A stretch of DNA of 64,000 nt. It comes from UBA1479 sp963976055. Lineage in GTDB: Bacteria > Pseudomonadota > Alphaproteobacteria > Rhodospirillales > Casp-alpha2. Location: NCBI GenBank assembly GCA_963976055.1, contig CAXBJB010000002.1, positions 372,001 through 436,000 on the forward strand, given 5' to 3'. The notes beneath the pieces are model-generated. The model worked only from the letters and a program-made list of their open reading frames with translations, was not told the DNA's origin and made no database searches. The translations under genes were made by a program, and so were the position numbers. How positions within the stretch are numbered: the stretch's first letter is position 1; every line of letters begins with the position of its first letter. Positions 14,032 to 21,637 of this stretch are shown in pieces.

Positions 14032-14664
14032 ATGGAAATGAATTTTTATCCTGAAGAACGCGTCGCCCTGTTCATCGACGGCTCCAACCTCTACGCCGCC
14101 GCCCGGGCCCTCAACTTCGACATCGACTACAAGCGCCTGTTGGCCGTTTTCTCCGGAAAATGCCGCTTGGTGCGGGCCTTCTACTACACGGCCATGGTCG
14201 AGGACCAGGAGTATTCACCGATCCGCCCCCTTGTCGACTGGCTCGATTACAACGGCTACACCATGGTCACCAAGCCGACGAAGGAATTCACGGATTCCGC
14301 CGGACGGCGCAAGATCAAGGGCAACATGGACATCGAACTGGCCATCGACGTGATGGAAATGGCCGACAAGCTCGACCATATCGTGCTGTTCTCCGGCGAC
14401 GGCGATTTCCGCCGCCTGGTCGACGCCGTGCAACGCAAGGGTTGCCGGGTCAGCGTCGTGTCCACCGTGCGCTCGCAGCCGCCCATGGTCGCCGATGAAC
14501 TGCGCCGTCAGGCCGATATTTTCGTCGAACTGCAAAGCCTGCAATCGGCCATCCAGCGCGCCGGCGGTCCGTCCAACAACGCCCTGCCCGACGACGATGA
14601 CGATTATGATGACGACGACGATTACGACGACGATGAAGGCGAGGCCGAGGTCGAAGTCGTTTGA
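14032..14664 (+). CDS. LabA-like NYN domain protein (predicted RNase/nuclease)
   Basis: The protein of about 210 residues is an NYN (PIN-like) domain of the LabA/DUF88 group. It has VALFIDGSNLYAAAR with the first catalytic aspartate, an ELAIDVM segment, and LFSGDGDFRRLVDAVQRKGC with the second acidic cluster. The C-terminus (about 185-211) is almost entirely aspartate and glutamate. NYN domains are known or predicted metal-dependent RNases, and the substrate here is unknown. Starts are ambiguous: TTG at 14029, ATG at 14032, or ATG at 14038. The AAGGGA at 14023-14028 is best spaced for 14038. The stop falls next to the start of a uracil-DNA glycosylase, so the two are probably co-translated. 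Confidence 0.85.
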   Translation: MEMNFYPEERVALFIDGSNLYAAARALNFDIDYKRLLAVFSGKCRLVRAFYYTAMVEDQEYSPIRPLVDWLDYNGYTMVTKPTKEFTDSAGRRKIKGNMDIELAIDVMEMADKLDHIVLFSGDGDFRRLVDAVQRKGCRVSVVSTVRSQPPMVADELRRQADIFVELQSLQSAIQRAGGPSNNALPDDDDDYDDDDDYDDDEGEAEVEVV

Positions 14665-14669
14665 CCGGC

Positions 14670-15314
14670 ATGCCGGTGGTATTTCAGGACCCACCGCGCG
14701 ACTGCGCGAAATGCCCGCGACTGGCCGGCTTTCGCACCGCCAGCCGCGCGGCCTTTCCCGATTGGCACAACGCCCCCGTCCCCGCTTTCGGGCCGATTGA
14801 CGCCGGGCTTCTGATCGTCGGGCTGGCCCCCGGGCTGCGCGGCGCCAACCGCACGGCGCGGCCGTTCACCGGGGATTATGCCGGTGACCTGCTGTATCCC
14901 ACGCTCGGCGAATTCGGCTGGACCGAAGGTGCCTATGGCGCTGCGCCGGACGACGGGCTGCGCCTGTTGGGCTGCCGCATCACCAACGCGGTGCGCTGCG
15001 TGCCGCCGGAAAACAAGCCGACAGGGGCCGAATGCAAGGCCTGCCGCCCCTATCTCGCGGATGAAATCGCGGCGATGGAGAATTTGCGGGTGATCCTGGC
15101 CCTGGGCGGCGTCGCCCATGCCAACGTGCTGGCGACATTGGGCGAGCGGAAAAAGGATTTCCCCTTCGGCCACGGCAACCGCCATGTCCTGACCTCGGGC
15201 CGGCGGTTGATCGACAGCTACCATTGCTCGCGCTACAACACCAACACGGGCCGGCTGACCCCGGACATGTTCCGCGATGTCTTCGCCGCCATCGCCGACC
15301 TGATCGCGGCCTGA
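14670..15314 (+). CDS. Family 5 (UdgB-type) uracil-DNA glycosylase
   Basis: The protein of about 214 residues belongs to the Fe-S uracil-DNA glycosylase superfamily. It has an N-terminal CAKC pair and two further cysteines around NAVRCVPPENKPTGAECKAC, which together would hold a 4Fe-4S cluster. Motif 1 is GLAPGLRGANRTARPFTGD and motif 2 is DSYHCSRYNTNTGRL, both of family 5 type rather than family 1 or 4. Family 5 enzymes remove uracil and other deaminated bases from DNA. The start is ATG 14670 or TTG 14661. The latter overlaps the NYN stop codon, so translational coupling is likely either way. Confidence 0.88.
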   Translation: MPVVFQDPPRDCAKCPRLAGFRTASRAAFPDWHNAPVPAFGPIDAGLLIVGLAPGLRGANRTARPFTGDYAGDLLYPTLGEFGWTEGAYGAAPDDGLRLLGCRITNAVRCVPPENKPTGAECKACRPYLADEIAAMENLRVILALGGVAHANVLATLGERKKDFPFGHGNRHVLTSGRRLIDSYHCSRYNTNTGRLTPDMFRDVFAAIADLIAA

Positions 15315-15423
15315 CCCGCCATTCACCCCCCCGGAACAAGAGCTTGGCGACAAGCGGTTGTTTAGGTTATCGTTTTCCAGGCGGCCCCGTCAGCGGGAAC
15401 GCCGGTGCGAACGGAGGGACGGG

Positions 15424-15624
15424 ATGACTGCGGAGATCGTCAACTTACGCCAGTACCGCAAGGAAAAGCAGCGCCAGGAACGCGAACGGACCGCGGAACA
15501 GAACCGGGCCCGGTTCGGTCGCGACAAGGTGCGGCGGCGGGAAGACGAGATGGACCGCCGGCGCCGCGACCAAGACCTGGACGGTAAGCAGATCGACCCC
15601 GAAAGCGACAAACCCGCGGGCTGA
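15424..15624 (+). CDS. DUF4169 family protein
   Basis: This small 66-residue protein is very basic and helical. The N-terminus AEIVNLRQYRKEKQRQERER and the ANRARFGRDKxxRRRE pattern match the DUF4169 family of alphaproteobacteria, whose function is unknown. The ATG at 15424 has a strong GGAGGGA seven bases upstream, so the longer open frame from 15358 is not needed. It lies 109 bp downstream of the uracil-DNA glycosylase on the same strand and faces the DUF4170 gene. Confidence 0.8.
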   Translation: MTAEIVNLRQYRKEKQRQERERTAEQNRARFGRDKVRRREDEMDRRRRDQDLDGKQIDPESDKPAG

Positions 15625-15673
15625 CGTCCACGGGTCCGCGCTTCTCCCAACACCCTGCCTCGGGCCCAATAAC

Positions 15674-15904
15674 CTAATGGTTGTGGACTTCTTCCGGTTC
15701 CAACAGACGGTGCAGGTGCACGATCACGTATTTCATGTTGGCGTCGTCCACATGGGATTGGGACGCGCCGCGCCAAGCGGTCAACGCCTTGGCATAGCTG
15801 GGATAGATGCCGACGATTTCCAGATTATCCGGATCGACGAAATCCTGGCCCTGGGGGTCGGTTACCTTGCCCCCGAACACGAGATGCAGAAGCGCATTCG
15901 ACAT
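15674..15904 (-). CDS. DUF4170 family protein
   Basis: This 76-residue protein reads LLHLVFGGKVTDPQGQDFVD, then IVGIYPSYAKALTAWRGASQ and YVIVHLHRLLEP. This is the pattern of the DUF4170 family, a short alphaproteobacterial family of unknown function. No signal peptide or membrane helix is visible. Its start at 15904 leaves a 226-bp region shared with the divergent glutathione transferase gene. Confidence 0.8.
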   Translation of the reverse strand: MSNALLHLVFGGKVTDPQGQDFVDPDNLEIVGIYPSYAKALTAWRGASQSHVDDANMKYVIVHLHRLLEPEEVHNH

Positions 15905-16130
15905 GGTTAGTCCCTTTTCGTTGTTTCGGCTGCCTCTGAATGTCTCCTCACGGATTGTTTATCCGCGGACCAACTGTTATTCCGCCGCACTCACTGGCGG
16001 CCGGTGGAATTTTCCCTAAACTAGGGCCAATCCCGCGGGCGGGCAATACGCCCAACGTCCAGTCCCGCCGTCCGGCGCCAACGGGCGGAATCTCGCGGCC
16101 ACCGAAACCTTTGAAAGGTCTGCAACGACA

Positions 16131-16829
16131 ATGATCGACCTCTATTCCTGGCCCACGCCCAATGGGCACAAAGTCCATATCATGCTCGAGGAAACCGGGC
16201 TGGCGTACACCATCCACCCCGTCAACATCCAAAAGGGCGACCAATTCCAGCCGGAATTCCTGAAAATCTCACCCAACAACCGCATCCCGGCGATCATCGA
16301 CCAGGACGGTCCCGGCGGAAAGCCCTACTCCCTGTTCGAAAGCGGTGCCATTCTGATCTATCTGGCCGAGAAGACCGGCAAGTTCCTGCCGACCGAGCCG
16401 ACGGCCAAGTACGACACCCTGCAATGGTTGATGTGGCAGATGGGCGGCATCGGTCCGATGTTCGGCCAGGCCCACCATTTCCGCGGCTATGCGCCGGTCG
16501 AAATTCCCTACGCCGTCGACCGTTACACCAAGGAAGCCGGGCGGCTGTACGGCATTCTCGACAAGCGTTTGGGGGAATCGGCCTATCTCGCCGGCCCCGA
16601 CTATACCATCGCCGACATCGCAACCTTCCCCTGGACCCGGTCCATCGACCGTCAGGGCCATTCCCTCGACGACTTCCCCAACGTGAAGCGCTGGTCCGAC
16701 GCCATCAACGCGCGGCCCGGGGTCGCCAAGGGCGTCACCGTGCTGGAAGACGTGCGCGGCGAGCGCAAGCCGCTGTCGGACGAGGAACGGGCGGTGATGT
16801 TCGGCGACAAGCAGTTCGCAAAAAGGTAG
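16131..16829 (+). CDS. Glutathione S-transferase family protein (YfcG/YghU, Nu-class like)
   Basis: The 232-residue protein has a thioredoxin-fold N-terminal domain (MIDLYSWPTPNGHKV, then NNRIPAIIDQDG and LFESGAILIYLAE, the glutathione-binding Glu-Ser pair) and an all-helical C-terminal domain with YTIADIATFPW. The TPNGHKV opening and the WQMGGIGPMFGQAHHF segment are typical of the YfcG/YghU group, glutathione-dependent disulfide-bond oxidoreductases. It is cytosolic. The start is preceded by GAAAGG. It is followed by an inverted repeat and then a ferric-reductase-like gene in the same direction. Confidence 0.9.
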   Translation: MIDLYSWPTPNGHKVHIMLEETGLAYTIHPVNIQKGDQFQPEFLKISPNNRIPAIIDQDGPGGKPYSLFESGAILIYLAEKTGKFLPTEPTAKYDTLQWLMWQMGGIGPMFGQAHHFRGYAPVEIPYAVDRYTKEAGRLYGILDKRLGESAYLAGPDYTIADIATFPWTRSIDRQGHSLDDFPNVKRWSDAINARPGVAKGVTVLEDVRGERKPLSDEERAVMFGDKQFAKR

Positions 16830-16860
16830 GATCAACGGCACACGCCGGATCGCCATCAGT

Positions 16861-16905
16861 CCGTCACCGTCAGGACTTGGATCATTGAAAACCTGACGGT
16901 GACGG
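16861..16905. repeat. 14-bp perfect inverted repeat between gst and the ferric-reductase-like gene
   Basis: CCGTCACCGTCAGG (16861-16874) is matched by its exact reverse complement CCTGACGGTGACGG (16892-16905), with a 17-base AT-richer loop. No T-tract follows on the plus strand. It may be an mRNA hairpin or a regulator operator for the gene starting at 16935. A factor-dependent terminator for gst is also possible. Confidence 0.6.
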
Positions 16906-16934
16906 GCGGACGGAAACGTCAAGAAGGGGTGGGT

Positions 16935-18320
16935 ATGAGCACGATGGACGATCAGTCATCGACGGCCCGTTCAGCCCCGGCAGGGATTCCCTCCCTCCTT
17001 CGGGGTGTTGGCCTGATCGCCCTTTATTTCGGTCTGCTTGTGCTGCCGGTCGTGGCCGCCTGGCTCCAGGACCTGCCGCCGCGGGCGTGGCGGGACGATC
17101 TGTCGTCGGGCCTTGCGATGTGCGCTTTCGCGGGCATCCTTGCCGAGTTCGTGCTGTCCGGCCGGTTCCGCGTGATTTCAAGCCACCTCGGTATCGACAC
17201 GACGATGCGGGTCCATCAGCTGATGGCCCGGGTGCTGACGGTCTTCGTGCTGGTCCATCCGGTGCTTTATGTTACCCGGGGCCCCGCCTACCCCATGCCC
17301 TGGGATACGACGCGCCAGTTGAGCCTCGATTTCGGCCTGATCGCGGTGTCCACCGGGCTTGTCGCCTGGCTCGCCTTACTCGCCCTTGTGCTCACGGGGA
17401 TTTTCCGCAACCAGCAAGGGGCCAGCTACGAGGCCTGGCGGGCGTCCCACGGCCTGGGCGCGGCAATCGTCGCCCTGTTCGGAACGCTGCATACGCTGGA
17501 AGCCGGGCGCTACAGCGAGCACCCTTTTCTTAGGTGGTTCTGGCTGGCGATGCTCGCCGTGGCACTCCTGTCGCTGGTCTGGATCTATCTCCTGAAACCG
17601 TTGCGGCAGACGCGCCGCCCCTACGCTGTCCGCTCGGTCAGCAAAATCGGTGACCGCACCTGGGAACTCACCGTCGCCCCGATCCGGGGCGAGGCGCTCG
17701 CCTTCGACGCCGGGCAGTTCGTCTGGCTCAACGTCGGGCACAGCCCGTTCTCGTTGAACGAGAACCCGTTCTCGATCGCCTCCGCGCCGAGCACCCGCGA
17801 CCGATTGAGTTTCGTCATCAAGGAAGTCGGCGATTTCACCCGAAGCCTCGGGGACGTGTCGCCCGGAACCCGCGCCTTCGTCGACGGTCCACACGGCAAT
17901 ATGACGCTCGACGGGCGCACCGGGGCCGGCATTGCGTTCTACGCCGGCGGCGTCGGGATCGCGCCGATCCTCTCGATCCTCCGCGAGCTTCAAGCCCAAG
18001 GCGATCAGCGTCCGTTGGTTCTAATGTTTGGCAATCGGATCGCAGAGCAGATCGTCTACCCGGATGAACTGGACGAAATGACGCGAAGCCTCGATCTCAA
18101 GGTCGCACATTTCCTCTCAGAACCGCCCGCGGGTTGGTCCGGGCAGACCGGCATGGTCGATGCGGCGGCCCTGCACAAGATGTTCGAAGGCCGCGACGCC
18201 TCCTCCTGGCTGCACGTGATCTGCGGGCCGCTGCCGATGATCGAGAAGATCGAGGCCGCCCTCCTCGCCCGCGGCGTGCCGGATAGCCAGATCATCTCCG
18301 AACGGTTCTATTACGACTGA
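16935..18320 (+). CDS. Ferric-reductase-like transmembrane flavoprotein (FNR domain)
   Basis: This 461-residue protein has about six membrane helices in the N-terminal half. Histidines in MRVHQLMARVLTVFVLVHP and SHGLGAAIVALFGTLH are placed as haem ligands of the ferric reductase/NOX family. The C-terminal half is a ferredoxin-NADP reductase module with FAD motif NENPFSIASAPS, nucleotide motif FYAGGVGIAPILSIL and a terminal HVICGPLPMIEKIE. It should move electrons from NAD(P)H through FAD and haem across the inner membrane. The acceptor is unknown. A GTG at 16899 is possible, but ATG 16935 follows a purine-rich AGAAGGGGTGGGT leader. It is followed within 9 bp by a tiny membrane peptide gene. 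Confidence 0.86.
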   Translation: MSTMDDQSSTARSAPAGIPSLLRGVGLIALYFGLLVLPVVAAWLQDLPPRAWRDDLSSGLAMCAFAGILAEFVLSGRFRVISSHLGIDTTMRVHQLMARVLTVFVLVHPVLYVTRGPAYPMPWDTTRQLSLDFGLIAVSTGLVAWLALLALVLTGIFRNQQGASYEAWRASHGLGAAIVALFGTLHTLEAGRYSEHPFLRWFWLAMLAVALLSLVWIYLLKPLRQTRRPYAVRSVSKIGDRTWELTVAPIRGEALAFDAGQFVWLNVGHSPFSLNENPFSIASAPSTRDRLSFVIKEVGDFTRSLGDVSPGTRAFVDGPHGNMTLDGRTGAGIAFYAGGVGIAPILSILRELQAQGDQRPLVLMFGNRIAEQIVYPDELDEMTRSLDLKVAHFLSEPPAGWSGQTGMVDAAALHKMFEGRDASSWLHVICGPLPMIEKIEAALLARGVPDSQIISERFYYD

Positions 18321-18328
18321 GGCATCCG

Positions 18329-18415
18329 ATGACGCAACGCCACCGCATTCTGCTGATCGTCCTGGCCCTGAGCTTGGGGATATTTTTGGTTTCGGTCGCG
18401 TTTTCCCTGCGCTAG
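18329..18415 (+). CDS. Putative 28-residue single-helix membrane peptide
   Basis: An ATG at 18329 sits 9 bp after the ferric-reductase stop with a GAGG ribosome-binding site (18318-18321). The peptide is MTQRHRILLIVLALSLG followed by IFLVSVAFSLR. It has a basic N-terminus, one hydrophobic helix and a basic end, a convincing miniature membrane protein. The TAG stop is the first three bases of a repeat copy (18413 onward), so the original gene may have been longer and been cut short by the repeat. I do not recognise it. It could be a small subunit or stabiliser of the flavocytochrome, or chance. Confidence 0.45.
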   Translation: MTQRHRILLIVLALSLGIFLVSVAFSLR

Positions 18416-18457
18416 AGCCGTATCATCTTGATACGGAATCGCTGAGATCGGTTGTCC
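18413..18457 (+). repeat. Solo copy of the MITE terminal repeat
   Basis: TAGAGCC, one extra G, then TATCATCTTGATACGGAATC and GCTGAGATCGGTTGTCC closely match the left end of the element at 18557 in the same orientation. It contains the small hairpin GTATCA-TCT-TGATAC. No matching right end is seen before 18556, so this is a decayed or truncated copy. The intervening 18458-18556 holds no recognisable gene. Confidence 0.75.
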
Positions 18458-18556
18458 CCGACGTCGAATGCGGGGCGGACAGGCCGGCTTTTAACCACTA
18501 CCGGAAGATTGGACCGCGGTGAGCGGTCAACGGGTTGCCCTCAAAACACGCAGACC

Positions 18557-18819
18557 TAGAGCCTATCATCTTGATACGGAAGCGGCTGAGATCGGTTGTC
18601 CGGGTTTCCGGATAGGAGAGGACGTGACGGCGATGCGGGGCATCGGCGAGCGGCCTCGACGACGCCGGAACCCCGGACAACCGACCGCAGGCGGCGGATG
18701 ACGCGCTCTGGCGGCGTCAGGCGGCGCTTCCGATGACCCCGCAGCGCTGCGCGCCGCCTTCCTGGCCAGAGCACGTCCTTCGCCGTCTCAGCGATTCCGT
18801 ATCAAGATGATAGGCTCTA
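18557..18819. mobile_element. MITE-like element with terminal inverted repeats
   Basis: A 263-bp stretch is bounded by TAGAGCCTATCATCTTGATA at the left and its inverted copy at the right (ending 18819). The arms are identical for the first 25 bases and nearly so for about 35. Both ends finish in TA, consistent with the TA target of IS630/Tc1-mariner elements. Inside is a second inverted pair (GTTGTCCGGGTTTCCGG at 18595 against its near-complement at 18665), and further GC-rich arms around 18704 and 18765, so the whole unit can fold. It encodes no transposase. Assignment to IS630 is inference. Confidence 0.75.
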
Positions 18820-18841
18820 ACGTTTCCGGTGGGCGGCAGCC

Positions 18842-19654
18842 CTAGGCGTTGGCGGCGAAGCCCTCGATGATATAGCCGCCGGACTTCGGATCGTACTCCA
18901 GTTCCAGAATTCCGCGCTTTTGCGCGTCTTCCAGGAGCTCCTTGAACGTCCGATACCCGTGATAGGACTCGTTGAAACCGGGCTTGCGGCGCTTCAACGC
19001 CTGCTTGACCATGGAGCCCCAGACCTTCTCTTCCTCTCCGCGCTCCTGAAACAGGGCCTCGACGGTTTCCGCCACGAGGTCGAGACCTTCCAGCCGCCGG
19101 TCCTCGTCGTCGTCTGCCTTCTTGGTACTGGATTTGCTGACCGGTTGGCCGCCTTTGCTTTTGCCCGGTTTCTTGGTGTCTCGCACCAGGTCGTCGTAAT
19201 AGATGAATTCGTCGCAGTTCGACGTCAGCAGATCGGAGGTCGAGTTCTTCACGCCGACGCCGATGACCAACTTGTTGTTTTCACGAAGTTTGCTGACCAG
19301 GGGCGAGAAATCAGAATCGCCGCTGATGATCCCGAAGGTATCGACATGGGCCTTGGTGTAACAGAGGTCGAGGGCGTCAACGACCATGCGGATATCGGCG
19401 GAATTCTTGCCCGACATGCGGACGTGCGGAATGTCGATCAACTCGAACGCCGCTTCGTGCATGGGCGCCTTGAATTCCTTGTAGCGCGCCCAATCGCAAT
19501 AGGCCTTCTTGACCACGATGTTGCCCTTGAGCAGAAGCCGCTCCAGGACCTTTTGGATATCGAAGGCCGCGTACTTGGCGTCCTTCACGCCGAGAGCGAC
19601 ATTCTCGAAATCGCAAAACAGCGCCATGTTCTGGGTGGTGTTTTTCGGGCTCAT
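18842..19654 (-). CDS. NYN domain protein with C-terminal OST-HTH/LOTUS domain
   Basis: This 270-residue protein has an N-terminal NYN domain: MALFCDFENVALG with the first acidic residue (Asp15), KNSADIRMVVDALDL, and GIISGDSDFSPLVSKLRE. A lysine-rich linker (KKPGKSKGGQPVSKSSTKK) leads to a C-terminal winged-helix OST-HTH domain (about 195-268) with MVKQALKRRKPGFNESYHGY and ILELEYDPKSGGYII. NYN domains are predicted metal-dependent RNases and OST-HTH domains bind RNA, so an RNA-processing role is likely. The target is unknown. The stop lies 22 bp from the MITE edge. The start is 6 bp after the desaturase stop, suggesting co-transcription. Confidence 0.88.
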   Translation of the reverse strand: MSPKNTTQNMALFCDFENVALGVKDAKYAAFDIQKVLERLLLKGNIVVKKAYCDWARYKEFKAPMHEAAFELIDIPHVRMSGKNSADIRMVVDALDLCYTKAHVDTFGIISGDSDFSPLVSKLRENNKLVIGVGVKNSTSDLLTSNCDEFIYYDDLVRDTKKPGKSKGGQPVSKSSTKKADDDEDRRLEGLDLVAETVEALFQERGEEEKVWGSMVKQALKRRKPGFNESYHGYRTFKELLEDAQKRGILELEYDPKSGGYIIEGFAANA

Positions 19655-19660
19655 GACCGT

Positions 19661-20854
19661 TCAGGGGTTCCCTTCGCCAGTGTGAACAGATCCGGCGTAG
19701 ACAGAGTCTCCGCTGCTCGCCGGAGAAGAGTCTTCCGGCCCCGACGGCCGTTGCGTATGGCGCAGACTCTTGAACGAAACCATGCGGTCGGCGGCCTCGT
19801 CCCATAGAGCGAGGCGAAGGCAGGTCATGCTCTTCAGGAAACCAACGCGATTGAGGTTTTGCAATGCGGGTATGTCTTTCAGACAGGCGGAAAGTCGATA
19901 GTTGGGAATACGCGACGACAGATGGTGGATATGGTGGATGCCGATGTTGCCGGTGAACCAGCGTAACAGCGACGGCAGATGACAATAACTGCTGGCCATC
20001 ACCGAGGCGGTGTAAAAATCCCACTCGCCGTCCTCTTTCCAGTAGGTGCGCTCGAACTGATGCTGGACGTAGAACAGCCAAACACCCGCCGCGGAAGATA
20101 CCAAGACAATTGGGGCCTGAACCATCAGCACGTCCACGAAGCCGAAAGCCAGGCCCAGACCGGTCAGCAGGGCGACAATGGCGAGATTGGTTCCCATGAC
20201 GCCAATCAACAACCTCGGTTGCCGACGGATCAGGTCCAGCGGCAGGCGGTATTTGATGACGAACAGATAGATCGGCCCGATTCCCAGTACCACCAATGGG
20301 TTGCGGTAAAGGCGGTAAGCCAGGCGCTTCCAACGCGGCAGGTTCACATATTCCGAAACAGTGAGAACGCTGACGTCGCCGATCCCCCGTTTCTCCAGAT
20401 TGCCACAGGTGGCGTGATGGGTGTTGTGCGCCCGGCGCCAATACTCATGCGGGGTCAGAGTAAAGACCCCGATCAGTGCGCCGAGAAAATCGTTGAGGCG
20501 ATGGGAACGGAAAAAAGACCGATGGCCGCAATCGTGTTGGATGATGAATAGCCGTACCATGAAGGCCGCCGCCAACAGCGACAGCAACAGCGTCAGCCAG
20601 TAGGCGTCCCCTACGGAAACGATCATGGCTGCCCACAGCCCGAACAGCGGAAATACGGTCGTCAGCAACTGAAGGAGGCTGCGCGTCCTTATCGGGTGGG
20701 CGTGGTGCTGGGCGATTTGCGCCCATTGCCGGGCGTCACAATTCGGTGTCGCCGGGTCGGCGGTGGCAATTCGGGCAACAGGCGCGTCAGCGTTCACGTT
20801 CAATCGTGTATCTATACTAATAAACTTGGTCCTATATCGCAGTGTCGGCACCAC
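19661..20854 (-). CDS. Membrane fatty acid desaturase
   Basis: The protein of up to 397 residues is an integral-membrane di-iron desaturase of the FADS superfamily. The three histidine boxes are HDCGH, HNTHH (in WRRAHNTHH) and HHIHH (in NIGIHHIHHLSS), separated by paired membrane helices. It should introduce a double bond into membrane lipid acyl chains, using a ferredoxin or cytochrome donor. Position specificity cannot be read. The listed start is a GTG without a clear ribosome-binding site. TTG or GTG codons about 17-19 residues further in are alternatives, since the conserved part begins near residue 40. The NYN-OST-HTH gene follows 6 bp downstream. Confidence 0.87.
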   Translation of the reverse strand: MVPTLRYRTKFISIDTRLNVNADAPVARIATADPATPNCDARQWAQIAQHHAHPIRTRSLLQLLTTVFPLFGLWAAMIVSVGDAYWLTLLLSLLAAAFMVRLFIIQHDCGHRSFFRSHRLNDFLGALIGVFTLTPHEYWRRAHNTHHATCGNLEKRGIGDVSVLTVSEYVNLPRWKRLAYRLYRNPLVVLGIGPIYLFVIKYRLPLDLIRRQPRLLIGVMGTNLAIVALLTGLGLAFGFVDVLMVQAPIVLVSSAAGVWLFYVQHQFERTYWKEDGEWDFYTASVMASSYCHLPSLLRWFTGNIGIHHIHHLSSRIPNYRLSACLKDIPALQNLNRVGFLKSMTCLRLALWDEAADRMVSFKSLRHTQRPSGPEDSSPASSGDSVYAGSVHTGEGNP

Positions 20855-20894
20855 AGTGCAGGGTGATCAAGGTGAAATCAAGGCAGCCCCACTC

Positions 20895-21632
20895 TCACCC
20901 GTACCGCTGTTGTTTCCAGGGATCGCCGAGATTGTGATAACCGCGGGTCTCCCAATAACCCGGGGCATCCTTTTCCAGGAATGTGATCTGGCGCAGCCAT
21001 TTCGCGCTTTTCCAGAAATACAGGCTGGGCACCACGGCTCGCGCCGGGCCGCCGTGGTCGCGCGCCAAGGGTGCTCCGCCCCAGGAATGGGCGATCAGGG
21101 AGTCTTCCGCCAGAAAATGGTCGCGCGGCAGGTTGGTGGTATAGCCGTCATGGCTATGCAGCACGGCAAAGGCCGCATTGTCGCGAAGTCCCGCCGCCTC
21201 GGCCAGGGTCCGCACGGCGACGCCCTGCCAGCGGTTGTCGTATTTGGACCAGGACGTGACGCAATGGATGTCCGTGGTCAGGTCACCCTGCGGCAGGGTC
21301 AGGAACTGCGCCCAGGTGAGCGTTAGCGGCCGGTCGACGGCGCCCAGGACCTTCATTTCCCATTGATCCGTCGGCACCAGGGGCCGGTGGCCCAGGTCGA
21401 GGATCGGCCAGTCCTTGGCGAGATGCTGGCCCGGCGGCAGGCGGCCCCCTCCGTCCAGGCGGCCTTTGGGCAGGCGCTTGTCCCGCGCCCATTGTTCCTT
21501 GGTTTGCGTCAGCTTGCTTTGCGGAGGCGAGCTCGCCTCTTTATCGGCTTGCGCCTTCATGTCGCCCAACAGCGAGCCCGCGCGCCCAGCGAACAGATCC
21601 TTGAAGCGGTCGTCGTCACCACCGCCGGGCAT
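20895..21632 (-). CDS. Sulfite-oxidase-like molybdopterin-dependent oxidoreductase
   Basis: The 245-residue protein is a short, soluble member of the sulfite oxidase/YedY superfamily. It has the molybdenum-ligand cysteine in TDIHCVTSWSKYDNRWQG, the arginine-containing PRDHFLAEDSLIAH segment, and GYWETRGYHNLGDPWKQQRY at the C-terminus. No Tat leader or haem domain is seen, so it is probably cytosolic, unlike MsrP. The first 80 residues are a charged linker rich in Gln/Lys. Its substrate and redox partner are unknown. The ATG at 21632 lies 5 bp after the smpB stop, so the two are tightly coupled. Confidence 0.85.
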   Translation of the reverse strand: MPGGGDDDRFKDLFAGRAGSLLGDMKAQADKEASSPPQSKLTQTKEQWARDKRLPKGRLDGGGRLPPGQHLAKDWPILDLGHRPLVPTDQWEMKVLGAVDRPLTLTWAQFLTLPQGDLTTDIHCVTSWSKYDNRWQGVAVRTLAEAAGLRDNAAFAVLHSHDGYTTNLPRDHFLAEDSLIAHSWGGAPLARDHGGPARAVVPSLYFWKSAKWLRQITFLEKDAPGYWETRGYHNLGDPWKQQRYG

Positions 21633-21637
21633 CAGGT

